NCBI GenBank assembly: GCA_902791785.1
Contig: CADAXH010000057.1
Span: 1 to 7,371 of the forward strand
DNA from: an uncultured Ruminococcus sp.
GTDB taxonomy: Bacteria; Bacillota; Clostridia; Oscillospirales; CAG-272
DNA: 7,371 nucleotides
Direction of reading: 5' to 3'
Shown here: in pieces, positions 1 to 6,003 of the stretch
How the letters are laid out: every line of letters starts with the position of its first letter
Numbering within the stretch: position 1 is the stretch's first letter
Notes under the pieces: model-generated
Databases searched by the model: none
What the model was told of the DNA's origin: nothing
Seen by the model: only the letters and a program-made list of their open reading frames with translations
Program-made: the position numbers and the translations under genes

Positions 1-154
1 CAACCTTTGTTCCTTTAAAATTGTATGCAACATATGAACCTAGAACTGAATCTGACTTATATGTTCCAACAAGTAGTTTTCCGCATGATGCCAAAATGGT
101 TGCAATTATAGCTACAGCCATAACGAGTGCAACAACTTTTACAAATCTTTTCAT
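1..154 (-). CDS. Lipoprotein of unknown function, 5' end only (truncated at window edge)
   Basis: The minus strand reads an open frame from ATG at 154-152 to the window edge, giving 51 codons with no stop. It begins MKRFVKVVALVMAVAIIA and has a textbook lipoprotein signal peptide: basic residues K2, R3 and K6, a hydrophobic core at about residues 7-21, and lipobox L21-A22-S23-C24 followed by glycine. Cys24 would be diacylated and the protein anchored on the outer face of the cytoplasmic membrane. The start is supported by GGAGGAAA at 168-161, 6 bases upstream, and by a consensus promoter further upstream. The mature part visible (GTYKSDSVLGSYVAYNFKGTKV) has the spacing of a small beta-barrel lipoprotein such as a lipocalin-like domain, but this is only an impression and the function is unknown. 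The gene is divergent from the fak operon and need not be related to it. Confidence 0.82.
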   Translation of the reverse strand, partial: MKRFVKVVALVMAVAIIATILASCGKLLVGTYKSDSVLGSYVAYNFKGTKV

Positions 155-160
155 TAGTGT

Positions 161-168
161 TTTCCTCC
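161..168 (-). promoter_or_regulatory. Ribosome binding site of the lipoprotein gene
   Basis: GGAGGAAA on the minus strand lies 6 bases upstream of the ATG at 154. It is a near-perfect Shine-Dalgarno sequence and settles the start of the partial lipoprotein gene. Confidence 0.85.
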
Positions 169-195
169 AACGTATTTTTGCTTTCCAGCACTTTA

Positions 196-224
196 ATTAT
201 ATTCCCAAAACGTGTCTGTGTCAA
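196..224 (-). promoter_or_regulatory. Consensus sigma-A/sigma-70 promoter for the lipoprotein gene
   Basis: On the minus strand the -35 box TTGACA (224-219) and the -10 box TATAAT (201-196) are both 6/6 matches to consensus, with an exact 17-bp spacer. Transcription should begin near 189, giving a leader of about 35 bases before the ATG at 154. Such a perfect promoter suggests high basal expression unless a repressor covers it. No hairpin or riboswitch-like structure is evident in the short leader. Confidence 0.85.
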
Positions 225-253
225 CAATTCCGGAGTCTGCTTTTTCAACAATT
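221..253. repeat. Two copies of TCAACAATT, 24 bp apart, upstream of the lipoprotein promoter
   Basis: TCAACAATT occurs at 221-229 and again at 245-253. The first copy overlaps the minus-strand -35 box. The start-to-start distance of 24 bp is close to two DNA turns, so both copies could be contacted from one face. This is compatible with a regulator binding site, but the motif is AT-rich and short, and chance is possible. Confidence 0.3.
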
Positions 254-329
254 GATAAGAAAATACAGGATCAGTTGCTTCCTTTTCTTCTCTTTAATAG
301 TCAACCGGGGTGTTTTGTATGGCTTTTTA

Positions 330-349
330 CAGTTGAAAACAGTCGAAAA
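330..349. repeat. Tandem 10-bp repeat overlapping the operon -35 box (possible operator)
   Basis: CAGTTGAAAA at 330-339 is followed immediately by CAGTCGAAAA at 340-349, matching at 9 of 10 positions. The first copy contains the -35 hexamer and the second fills the spacer, so a protein bound here would block RNA polymerase. The 10-bp period places both copies on the same DNA face. The winged-helix protein encoded just downstream is an obvious candidate ligand, but that link is inference. Confidence 0.35.
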
Positions 350-361
350 AATTAATATAAT
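333..361 (+). promoter_or_regulatory. Sigma-A/sigma-70 promoter of the fak-plsX-acp operon
   Basis: The -35 box TTGAAA (333-338, 5/6 match) and the -10 box TATAAT (356-361, 6/6) are separated by exactly 17 bp. Transcription should start near 368, leaving an AT-rich leader of about 44 bases before the ATG at 412. No other promoter of this quality was noticed in the short downstream intergenic gaps, so this is probably the main promoter of the gene train. Confidence 0.82.
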
Positions 362-411
362 AGAAACTTAGCGTAATATATATAAAAATATGTGCGTAAA
401 AAGGTAAATGT

Positions 412-1011
412 ATGAGAAACAGCAAATTCAAGAAAATTGAAGAGAAAATAGGCAGTCTTGAAACGGGGTCCGTTTTTGCAGTTGCGGACTTTCTGGAATT
501 TGCCCAGCCGAAGACGGTGTCAAAGACACTTGAGAGACTGGCAAAGGCAGGAAGAATTGAAAAAGTCGTCCGCAGCATCTTCTGGCTCCCGGACGGGTTG
601 AATTCCTCACCCGATCCGGAAAAGGTGGCTGACGCACTTGCAAGGGAAAACAACTGGAACATCATCCCGAGCGGAGAGACTGCAATTCATATTATGGGGC
701 TCTCTGTAAAGAAACCGAAAAAGTGGACTTTCATCACTGACGGAACATACAGAAAATACAGATTCGGGGACAAGGAGATCTCACTTCAGCACATAAGTGC
801 CGGATATTATGACAGAATATCCAAGAAGACTTCGCTGCTCATCCAGGTCATCAAGGCATACGGAAGAAACACACTCGACTCGAATGTCGTGAAAACAATC
901 CGTTCAAAATACAACGACAGCGACATAAAGCGCATACTCCAGGAGGTGCGCCACCTTCCGAAGAGAATTTCGGGAAAAGTAAAAAACATATTTGAAGGAA
1001 CAACAATCTGA
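412..1011 (+). CDS. DUF6088 family winged-helix protein (AbiEi antitoxin-like), probable regulator
   Basis: This 199-residue protein fits the DUF6088 family, which is related to the AbiEi-type antitoxin/transcriptional regulators. Residues 1-60 form a winged-helix region: GSVFAVADFLEFAQPKTVSKTLERLAKAGRIEKVVRSIFWLP matches the usual pattern of a helix-turn-helix followed by a G-[IF]-[YF]-like wing. Residues 68-150 hold the family's second domain, including IIPSGETAIHIMGLS (84-98) and FITDGTYRKYRFG (107-119). AbiEi proteins repress their own operon and pair with a nucleotidyltransferase toxin, AbiEii. No such toxin follows here; the stop codon instead overlaps the fakA start by one base. I therefore infer a stand-alone DNA-binding regulator of the lipid operon. 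The start ATG at 412 has a modest AAGG (401-404) upstream. The family call is firm but the regulatory role is inferred. Confidence 0.8.
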   Translation: MRNSKFKKIEEKIGSLETGSVFAVADFLEFAQPKTVSKTLERLAKAGRIEKVVRSIFWLPDGLNSSPDPEKVADALARENNWNIIPSGETAIHIMGLSVKKPKKWTFITDGTYRKYRFGDKEISLQHISAGYYDRISKKTSLLIQVIKAYGRNTLDSNVVKTIRSKYNDSDIKRILQEVRHLPKRISGKVKNIFEGTTI

Positions 1012-1013
1012 TG
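994..1013 (+). promoter_or_regulatory. Translational coupling site between the regulator gene and fakA
   Basis: The stop TGA (1009-1011) and the next start ATG (1011-1013) share one base as TGATG. A GAAGGAA Shine-Dalgarno sequence at 994-1000 sits 10 bases upstream, inside the end of the first gene. This arrangement usually gives termination-reinitiation, tying FakA output to that of the DUF6088 protein. Confidence 0.75.
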
Positions 1014-2663
1014 GGTACAGCAATTATTGACAGCGCCCTGTACGCAAAAATGCTTGCGTGCGGGACCGCAACGCTCAGTGCAAACAAGAAAACGGTAAAC
1101 GATCTCAATGTATTCCCGATTCCCGACGGAGACACGGGCGACAACATGTGCATGACCATAAGCTCAGGCAGCTCCGCTTTGTCGGGCGAAGACCAGCCTG
1201 ACCTTGGCAAAGCCGCACAGACTGCAGCGAGCGGAATGCTCCTCGGAGCAAGAGGAAACTCGGGCGTCATCCTTTCGAGGATATTTGCAGGAATCGCAAG
1301 AGGACTTCAGGGCGTAAAGGAAGCAGGAATTAAGGAATTATCCCACGCTATGGAGTGCGGGGTTGAAGAGTCATACAATTCCGTTTCAAATCCTGTTGAA
1401 GGAACAATCCTCACGGTTTTCAAGGATTCGGTAAAATATGCAAATTCCCTGATCGGAGAAGAAACAGACTTTGAAGGGTATTTTGAAAACCTTTTCGCAG
1501 AGATGGAAAGAGCTCTCGAGAGAACTCCGGACCAGCTCGACGTACTGAAAAAGGCGGGTGTCGTCGACAGCGGCGGCGCAGGCCTCATATACATAGTCAA
1601 GGGAATGAAGGATGCAGTCAACGGCATTGAAGTTGAACTTTCCGAAGCAGGGCAGTCCTCTTCCGCAAAAAAGATAAACATCGAGTCATTCACCGAAGAC
1701 TCCGTAATGGAAGACGGTTACTGCACGGAATTCCTTCTCAGACTCACAAATTCAAAAGTAGACGTAAAGAACTTCGACGAGAATGTCCTGTTCGACTATC
1801 TGAATTCCGTAGGTGAATCTGTAGTCGCATTCAGGGACGGAAGCATCATCAAGGTTCACGTTCACACTTTTGAGCCCGGAAAGATACTCGATCACGTCCA
1901 GCAGTACGGGGAATTCCTCACACTGAAGATAGAAAACATGATGCTTCAGCACCATGAGACCGTAATAGCGGACAACTACCACATAAAGAAAGACAGCCAC
2001 AAGAAATACGGAAGCGTCGTTGTGGCGTCCGGAAGCGGAATTGCAGACACGTTCAAAGATCTCGGAGCAGACGAGATAGTGGAGGGCGGACAGACGATGA
2101 ATCCTTCTGCGAAGTCTTTCATCGATGCGTTCGAAAAAGTGGACGCCGACACAATATTCGTTTTCCCGAACAACTCGAATATAGTGCTGACTGCAAAGCA
2201 GGCTGCAAAGCTGTATACAAAGGCAGACATCAGGATTATAAACAGCACGACTATAGGCCAGTGCTTTGTCGCTCTCTCGGTTCTGGATTCAACAGTGGAA
2301 AATCCCGATGAACTTGAGTCAAGCCTGAACAAGATAGTTTCAAACGTTGTGACCGGCATGGTCTCAAAGGCAATCAGGGACACTGAGTCAGACGGAGTTG
2401 AAATAAGGAAGGACGACTATATAGGCTTTGCAAAAGACGTCATTTACTGCGCAGGAAAAAAGAGGAAAGACGTCGTTCTTGAACTTGCGGACAAGCTCGG
2501 AACGGGTAATTATGACGTAGCCCTCGTAATGAAGGGAATTGACGTGGACCAGGACGAGTTTGACTCAGTGGTTGAAAAGCTCGGATCAGTCTGCACAATG
2601 ACGGAGATTATTCCGATTGACGGGAAACAGCCCGTATACGATTACATAATAGTTCTCGAATAG
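1011..2663 (+). CDS. fakA: Fatty acid kinase catalytic subunit FakA (DhaL/DAK2-type)
   Basis: FakA transfers phosphate from ATP to a fatty acid carried by FakB, producing acyl-phosphate in the cytoplasm for phospholipid synthesis. At 550 residues the protein matches the usual ~550. The N-terminal DhaL kinase domain (about 1-205) carries NVFPIPDGDTGDNM (33-46), whose Asp39 and Asp41 belong to the Mg-ATP site, then ARGNSGVILS (80-89) and GVVDSGGAGL (183-192). The middle domain includes YCTEF (237-241) and VHVHT (282-286); Cys238, His283 and His285 correspond to the conserved Cys/His set reported as metal-binding in staphylococcal FakA. The C-terminal domain has EGGQTMNPS (358-366) and FVFPNNSNI (383-391), hallmarks of FakA. 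Fusion of these three domains argues against dihydroxyacetone kinase, whose DhaL subunit is about 200 residues. All key motifs are intact and fakB follows directly. Confidence 0.95.
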   Translation: MGTAIIDSALYAKMLACGTATLSANKKTVNDLNVFPIPDGDTGDNMCMTISSGSSALSGEDQPDLGKAAQTAASGMLLGARGNSGVILSRIFAGIARGLQGVKEAGIKELSHAMECGVEESYNSVSNPVEGTILTVFKDSVKYANSLIGEETDFEGYFENLFAEMERALERTPDQLDVLKKAGVVDSGGAGLIYIVKGMKDAVNGIEVELSEAGQSSSAKKINIESFTEDSVMEDGYCTEFLLRLTNSKVDVKNFDENVLFDYLNSVGESVVAFRDGSIIKVHVHTFEPGKILDHVQQYGEFLTLKIENMMLQHHETVIADNYHIKKDSHKKYGSVVVASGSGIADTFKDLGADEIVEGGQTMNPSAKSFIDAFEKVDADTIFVFPNNSNIVLTAKQAAKLYTKADIRIINSTTIGQCFVALSVLDSTVENPDELESSLNKIVSNVVTGMVSKAIRDTESDGVEIRKDDYIGFAKDVIYCAGKKRKDVVLELADKLGTGNYDVALVMKGIDVDQDEFDSVVEKLGSVCTMTEIIPIDGKQPVYDYIIVLE

Positions 2664-2666
2664 GAG
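2662..2666 (+). promoter_or_regulatory. Ribosome binding site of fakB overlapping the fakA stop
   Basis: AGGAG at 2662-2666 lies 6 bases before the ATG at 2673 and overlaps the fakA TAG stop (2661-2663). This fixes the fakB start and suggests coupled translation of the two kinase subunits. Confidence 0.8.
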
Positions 2667-2672
2667 AAAAAA

Positions 2673-3554
2673 ATGGCACTTATACTTTTTACAGACACAG
2701 ACACAGACATCGGCAACAGGGTTGCCAAAGAATACGGATTTCACCTTGTAAGCATGCCTTACAGCATTGACGGGGAGACATTCTATCCCTGCGTCTCATA
2801 TGACGAGTTTGGACCGAAAGAGGTCAAGGAATACTATGACAGGCTGAGAAGCGGAGTCATTCCGACTACAAGCGCCGTCACAAAAGAGAAATTCATCGAA
2901 TATTTCGAGCCGCATTTTGCAAACGGCGACGACATATTCTTCGTTCATTTCTCGAGACAGCTGTCAGGCGCATTTGACAATATGGACCAGGCGCTTGCGG
3001 AACTCAGGGTGAAATATCCGGAGAGAAAGTTCTACGAACTTGACACGAAGGCAGTCACGACCCTCGCATATCTCATCGTGAGAGAAGTAGGGGATCTGTT
3101 CAAAGCAGGAAAGACGCCTGAAGAAGTTCTCGAATGGGGCAAAACGGAAATCGACCATTACACGGGTTACCTTTTCGTTGACAACATAACATTCTTCCGC
3201 AGGAGCGGCAGGGTCAAAGGTCTTGCAGCAGCGATGGGAACTCTCGTCGGCATCAGACCGATCATATATTTCGACACCGAAGGAAAGATGGTCAACATCG
3301 GAAAGGCCGTCGGAAGAAACAAAGCCATCGACTACCTGATGGACAAGATGAAAACACTTGGTGACGACGTAAAGAACCACAGAATCGTAATCGGCCACAC
3401 AGACGCTTTGCCTATAGTGGATATTCTGAAACAGAGAATAGAGAGCGAATATGGAACAGGACTCAATATTGAAGTTGTTCCGGCAAATCCGACACTCGGA
3501 GCTCATTCGGGTCCGGACGGAGTATGCATAGCTTTCCACAGCACAGGCAGGTAA
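2673..3554 (+). CDS. fakB: DegV-family fatty acid-binding protein, FakB subunit of fatty acid kinase
   Basis: FakB binds one fatty acid in a buried tunnel and presents its carboxylate to FakA for phosphorylation. It then carries the acyl-phosphate onward to PlsX or PlsY. The 293-residue length is normal for the DegV family (~280-290). The N-terminal strand FTDTDTDIG (6-14) replaces the usual TDSTADLP. The carboxylate-binding segment is PTTSAVT (64-70), followed by HFSRQLSGAFDN (92-103, usually SSxLSGTYxSA). FVDNITFFRRSGRVKG (168-183) matches the family's VDxLxYLKKGGRI stretch, and GAHSGPDGVCIAF (276-288) matches the terminal GxHxGPGxxGxAF motif with His278. Location directly after fakA makes the FakB role much more likely than for an orphan DegV protein. 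Chain-length or saturation preference cannot be read from sequence. Only one fakB is present here, although many genomes have several. Confidence 0.93.
   Translation: MALILFTDTDTDIGNRVAKEYGFHLVSMPYSIDGETFYPCVSYDEFGPKEVKEYYDRLRSGVIPTTSAVTKEKFIEYFEPHFANGDDIFFVHFSRQLSGAFDNMDQALAELRVKYPERKFYELDTKAVTTLAYLIVREVGDLFKAGKTPEEVLEWGKTEIDHYTGYLFVDNITFFRRSGRVKGLAAAMGTLVGIRPIIYFDTEGKMVNIGKAVGRNKAIDYLMDKMKTLGDDVKNHRIVIGHTDALPIVDILKQRIESEYGTGLNIEVVPANPTLGAHSGPDGVCIAFHSTGR
2691..2708 (+). repeat. Hexanucleotide repeat (ACAGAC)x3 at the start of fakB
   Basis: Three perfect ACAGAC units at 2691-2708 encode the Thr-Asp alternation at residues 7-12 of FakB. Copy change would keep the frame but alter the first beta-strand loop. 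At three units it is probably just a codon coincidence. Confidence 0.6.
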
Positions 3555-3561
3555 AGGGAAA

Positions 3562-4698
3562 ATGGTTGAAATAAGAGAAGTAAAAACAAAAAAAGAACAG
3601 AAAGAATTTATTGAGTTTCCACTGAATCTTTACAGGGACTGTCCGTATTTCGTACCGCCGCTCTACGGCGACGAGAAAAAGATGTTCAGAAAGGATTTCG
3701 TCTACAACGACATCTGCGAATCCGTCTATTTCAATGCGTACAAAGACGGAAAGATAGTCGGAAGAATATCCGGAATCGAGCAGAAATCCTCAAACGCCAT
3801 AAGGAACCAGAAGAGAATCAGGTTCAACAAGTTTGACTGCATCGAAGATTTTGAAGTTGCGGAAAAACTGTTCATGGCAGTTGAGAAGTGGGCTCTGTCC
3901 AGGGGAATGGATACAGTGTGCGGTCCTCTCGGCTATTCGGATCTTGAAAGAGAAGGACTTCTCGTCGACGGATTCGACCAGCTCTCAACATTCGAAGAGC
4001 AGTACAACTACGAGTACTATCAGCACTTCATAGAGAGGCTTGGATACAAAAAGGAAACAGACTGGTTTGAGAGCAAGATAAAGCTTCCGAAAGACGAAGA
4101 CGGCTCGATCAGAAAGATGGCCGACTACGTTATGAAGAGATACAATCTCCACATCGGACAAGCAAGGAACGTGAACGAGTTTCTTGACAAATATGCAGAC
4201 CGCTTCTTTGCGCTGCTCGACGAGTCATACAAGAATATTTACGGCGCCGTTCCGTTCACAGACGGAATGAAGAAGATGATGATTGCAAACTTCAAGCTCA
4301 TCATCGACCTGAAACATATAGTCGTGGTGCTTAACGACAAGGACGAAATGGTATGTCTTGGACTGTGCTTCCCGTCGCTTGCCGGTGCTCTCAGGGGTAC
4401 GAAAGGCAAACTGACGCCGCCCGTCCTCATAAAGCTTTTGAAGGCAATAAAGCATCCTGACGTGATTGATCTCGGACTCATAGGAGTAGACCCGAAGTAC
4501 ATCAACTGCGGCATCAACTCAATTGTGTGTGCAGGAGTTATGGACATGCTGAAAGATCCTCACGTGGATCATGCAGAAACAAACCTCAACCTTGAAGACA
4601 ACCACGCGATACAGAACATGTGGAAGAGATTTGACAGCACCCGTCACAAAACAAGAAGAGCTTACGTAAAGGAATTGGGCGAAAACAAAAATGGTTAA
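3562..4698 (+). CDS. GNAT-fold acyltransferase of the YghO / bacterial ceramide synthase-like (BcerS-like) family
   Basis: This 378-residue protein resembles E. coli YghO and the bacterial ceramide synthase-like GNAT group, members of which N-acylate an amino group from an activated fatty acid. Diagnostic stretches are FIEFPLNLYRDCPYFVPPLYGDEKKMF (16-42), VGRISGIEQ (66-74), GPLGYSDLEREGLLVDGFDQ (121-140), YYQHFIERLGYKKETDW (152-168) and AETNLNLEDNHAIQNMWKRF (338-357), the last matching the family's ESSWILEDN segment. It lacks a signal peptide or clear transmembrane helix and should be cytoplasmic or membrane-peripheral. It sits 7 bp after fakB and overlaps plsX by 8 bp, so its donor is plausibly acyl-ACP or acyl-phosphate made by its neighbours. 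The substrate is unknown; no serine palmitoyltransferase gene is visible in the window, so a ceramide product is not claimed. The Shine-Dalgarno AAAGGGA at 3553-3559 is unusually close to the ATG. Confidence 0.72.
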   Translation: MVEIREVKTKKEQKEFIEFPLNLYRDCPYFVPPLYGDEKKMFRKDFVYNDICESVYFNAYKDGKIVGRISGIEQKSSNAIRNQKRIRFNKFDCIEDFEVAEKLFMAVEKWALSRGMDTVCGPLGYSDLEREGLLVDGFDQLSTFEEQYNYEYYQHFIERLGYKKETDWFESKIKLPKDEDGSIRKMADYVMKRYNLHIGQARNVNEFLDKYADRFFALLDESYKNIYGAVPFTDGMKKMMIANFKLIIDLKHIVVVLNDKDEMVCLGLCFPSLAGALRGTKGKLTPPVLIKLLKAIKHPDVIDLGLIGVDPKYINCGINSIVCAGVMDMLKDPHVDHAETNLNLEDNHAIQNMWKRFDSTRHKTRRAYVKELGENKNG

Positions 4699-5728
4699 GA
4701 TTGTAGTAGACTGTTTCGGAGGAGATCACAGCCCCGAAGCCAACGTAGAGGGAAGCGTCAGCGCGTTAAAGCTGTACAGTGATCTTCACCTCATCCTGAC
4801 AGGCGACGAAGAGACAATAAAGAAATGTCTTGAAGGAAAAGAATATGACAACAGCAGACTTGAGATAGTCCACGCGCCGGAAGTTGTGGGCGTAGACGAA
4901 AAGCCTACGGACGTCATAAGACTCAAAAAAGAGAGCTCAATGATGAAGGCCATAAAGCTTCTGAGAACCGAAGACGACATCGCCGGAATGGTGAGTGTGG
5001 GTTCTACAGGCGCTCTTGTATCCGCGGCCATGCTCAGGGTCGGAAGACTGAAAGGCGTCGTCAGACCTGCATTCTGTCCCATCCTGCCGACGATGAACGG
5101 CGGCATAGTGGGAATTTGCGACACGGGCGCAAATGTCGACATAACGGCATTCCATCTTGTCCAGTATGCAATAATGGGCAGCCTGTACCTTGAAAACGTC
5201 TACGGAGTGAAAAGCCCGAGAGTTGCTCTTCTGAACATCGGAGTCGAAGAGGAGAAGGGTGACGAACTGAGAAAGCAGGCATATAAGCTGCTTAAAGACA
5301 CGAAGGAAATAAACTTCGTCGGAAACATGGAGAGCAGGGACCTGCTGACGGGCAAATACGACCTCGTCGTATGCGACGGTTTTTCAGGAAACGTTCTCGT
5401 CAAGTCGACTGAAGGGGCCTGCCTTGAAATGCTCAAGATGCTCAAGAGAGACATCTCTTCAAGCGTGCTGAACAAAATAGGGGCACTGTTCATGTATAAG
5501 ATGTTCATGAAGGAAAAGGCATTCATGAACTACCAGAACTACGGCGGCAGCGTGCTGCTCGGAACTTCAAAGGTCGTAATAAAGGGCCACGGAAGCAGCA
5601 AGGCGACGGCTGTTGAAAAATGCATAGAGCAGGCATACAGAATGGAACTCAGCGAGATGTCACCCAAGATAGAGAGTGCTCTCGAAAAATACGAGGATAT
5701 AATCATAGAAGACTTAATTTCTAAATAA
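4691..5728 (+). CDS. plsX: Acyl-ACP:phosphate acyltransferase PlsX
   Basis: PlsX, a peripheral membrane enzyme, converts acyl-ACP plus phosphate to acyl-phosphate, the donor for glycerol-3-phosphate acylation by PlsY. It also works in reverse, loading FakAB-made acyl-phosphate onto ACP. At 345 residues the length is normal. Motifs are MVKIVVDCFGGDHSPEANVEG (1-21, usually AMGGD), PTDVIRLKKESSMMKA (72-87), SVGSTGALVSAAMLRVGRLKGVVRPA (102-127), CDTGANVD (143-150), LLNIGVEEEKGDE (180-192), VCDGFSGNVLVKSTEG (227-242) and GGSVLLGTSKVVIKGHGSS (285-303). The start overlaps the end of the GNAT gene by 8 bp and only a distant AAAGGAA (4668-4674) precedes it, so translation is probably coupled to the upstream gene. 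No plsY or fab genes are seen in the window. Confidence 0.95.
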   Translation: MVKIVVDCFGGDHSPEANVEGSVSALKLYSDLHLILTGDEETIKKCLEGKEYDNSRLEIVHAPEVVGVDEKPTDVIRLKKESSMMKAIKLLRTEDDIAGMVSVGSTGALVSAAMLRVGRLKGVVRPAFCPILPTMNGGIVGICDTGANVDITAFHLVQYAIMGSLYLENVYGVKSPRVALLNIGVEEEKGDELRKQAYKLLKDTKEINFVGNMESRDLLTGKYDLVVCDGFSGNVLVKSTEGACLEMLKMLKRDISSSVLNKIGALFMYKMFMKEKAFMNYQNYGGSVLLGTSKVVIKGHGSSKATAVEKCIEQAYRMELSEMSPKIESALEKYEDIIIEDLISK

Positions 5729-5732
5729 GGAG
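5726..5732 (+). promoter_or_regulatory. Ribosome binding site of the acyl carrier protein gene
   Basis: TAAGGAG at 5726-5732 includes the plsX stop TAA and lies 8 bases before the ATG at 5741. It is the strongest-looking site in the operon, consistent with the high ACP output cells need. Confidence 0.82.
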
Positions 5733-5740
5733 AAAACACC

Positions 5741-5968
5741 ATGTTGGAAGAACTCAGAAAAGTATTGTCAAAACAGCTGAAGGTATCTGCAGACAAAATA
5801 ACTCTTGACGCAAAAATCAAGGATGATCTCGGAGCAGATTCCCTCGATATTCTCCAGCTTCTCATGACGATGGAGGAAGACTACGGAATAGTCATTCCGG
5901 ACGAAGAACTCGGAACATTCGAGACAGTAGGGGATATAGTGAATTTCCTCGAAAAGAACAAGAAATAA
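5741..5968 (+). CDS. acpP: Acyl carrier protein
   Basis: This 75-residue acidic protein is a typical type II acyl carrier protein. The phosphopantetheine attachment motif is GADSLD (31-36) with Ser34 as the modified residue. It is preceded by helix I (about 1-16) and KDDLGAD, and followed by the recognition helix LDILQLLMTMEEDYGIVIPDEE (35-56). Holo-ACP carries growing or finished acyl chains as thioesters and is the substrate and product of PlsX, whose gene ends 12 bp upstream. That pairing, and the presence of GNAT and FakAB genes, makes a role in acyl-chain supply to phospholipids or acyl conjugates more likely than a polyketide or D-alanine carrier role. The sequence does not show whether this is the cell's only ACP. 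Confidence 0.95.
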   Translation: MLEELRKVLSKQLKVSADKITLDAKIKDDLGADSLDILQLLMTMEEDYGIVIPDEELGTFETVGDIVNFLEKNKK

Positions 5969-5980
5969 GATAAGAAATAA
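5960..5980 (+). repeat. Duplicated AAGAAATAA at the acpP stop
   Basis: AAGAAATAA occurs at 5960-5968, ending in the acpP stop codon, and again at 5972-5980. The 12-bp offset suggests a small tandem duplication of the gene's last codons. No function is evident. Confidence 0.6.
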
Positions 5981-5988
5981 TCATTCGG

Positions 5989-5995
5989 AAAGGAG
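5989..5995 (+). promoter_or_regulatory. Ribosome binding site of the GH78-like gene
   Basis: AAAGGAG at 5989-5995 lies 8 bases before the ATG at 6004 and fixes that start. The 35-bp gap after acpP holds no terminator. Confidence 0.82.
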
Positions 5996-6003
5996 CGCCT
6001 CAT

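Larger units (their letters stand above)
155..411. other. AT-rich divergent intergenic region
   Basis: This 257-bp stretch separates the leftward lipoprotein gene from the rightward fak operon. It carries one promoter in each direction with -35 boxes about 110 bp apart, two short direct repeats, and no convincing coding sequence. I see no rho-independent terminator, tRNA, or riboswitch-like fold in it. It is clearly more AT-rich than the genes to its right. Confidence 0.7.

Noticed and set aside
57..251. Leftward open frame of 64 codons overlapping the lipoprotein start
   Set aside because: It is in another frame from the well-supported lipoprotein start at 154, and it begins upstream of that gene's promoter, so the likely transcript would not contain its start codon.
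21..371. Rightward open frame of 116 codons across the left intergenic region
   Set aside because: It runs antisense to the lipoprotein signal peptide and across both promoters, has no ribosome binding site, and its protein resembles no family I recognise.
362..411. FapR-type operator or riboswitch in the operon leader
   Set aside because: The ~44-base leader is simple AT-rich sequence; I see neither the known FapR palindrome nor a stable fold.
851..1270. Leftward open frame of 139 codons over the regulator/fakA junction
   Set aside because: It is a mirror of two well-supported genes on the other strand, with no family resemblance or convincing start signal.
412..2663. AbiE type IV toxin-antitoxin pair
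   Set aside because: The first gene looks AbiEi-like, but the second is clearly FakA (PDGDTGDN, ARGNSGV and GGQTMNP motifs) and not an AbiEii nucleotidyltransferase.
1011..2663. Dihydroxyacetone kinase subunit DhaL
   Set aside because: The N-terminal domain is of this type, but the 550-residue three-domain form and the adjacent DegV gene identify FakA.
3833..4033. Rightward 66-codon frame inside the GNAT gene
   Set aside because: It is a low-complexity Ser/Thr-rich shadow of the real frame, with no homology pattern.
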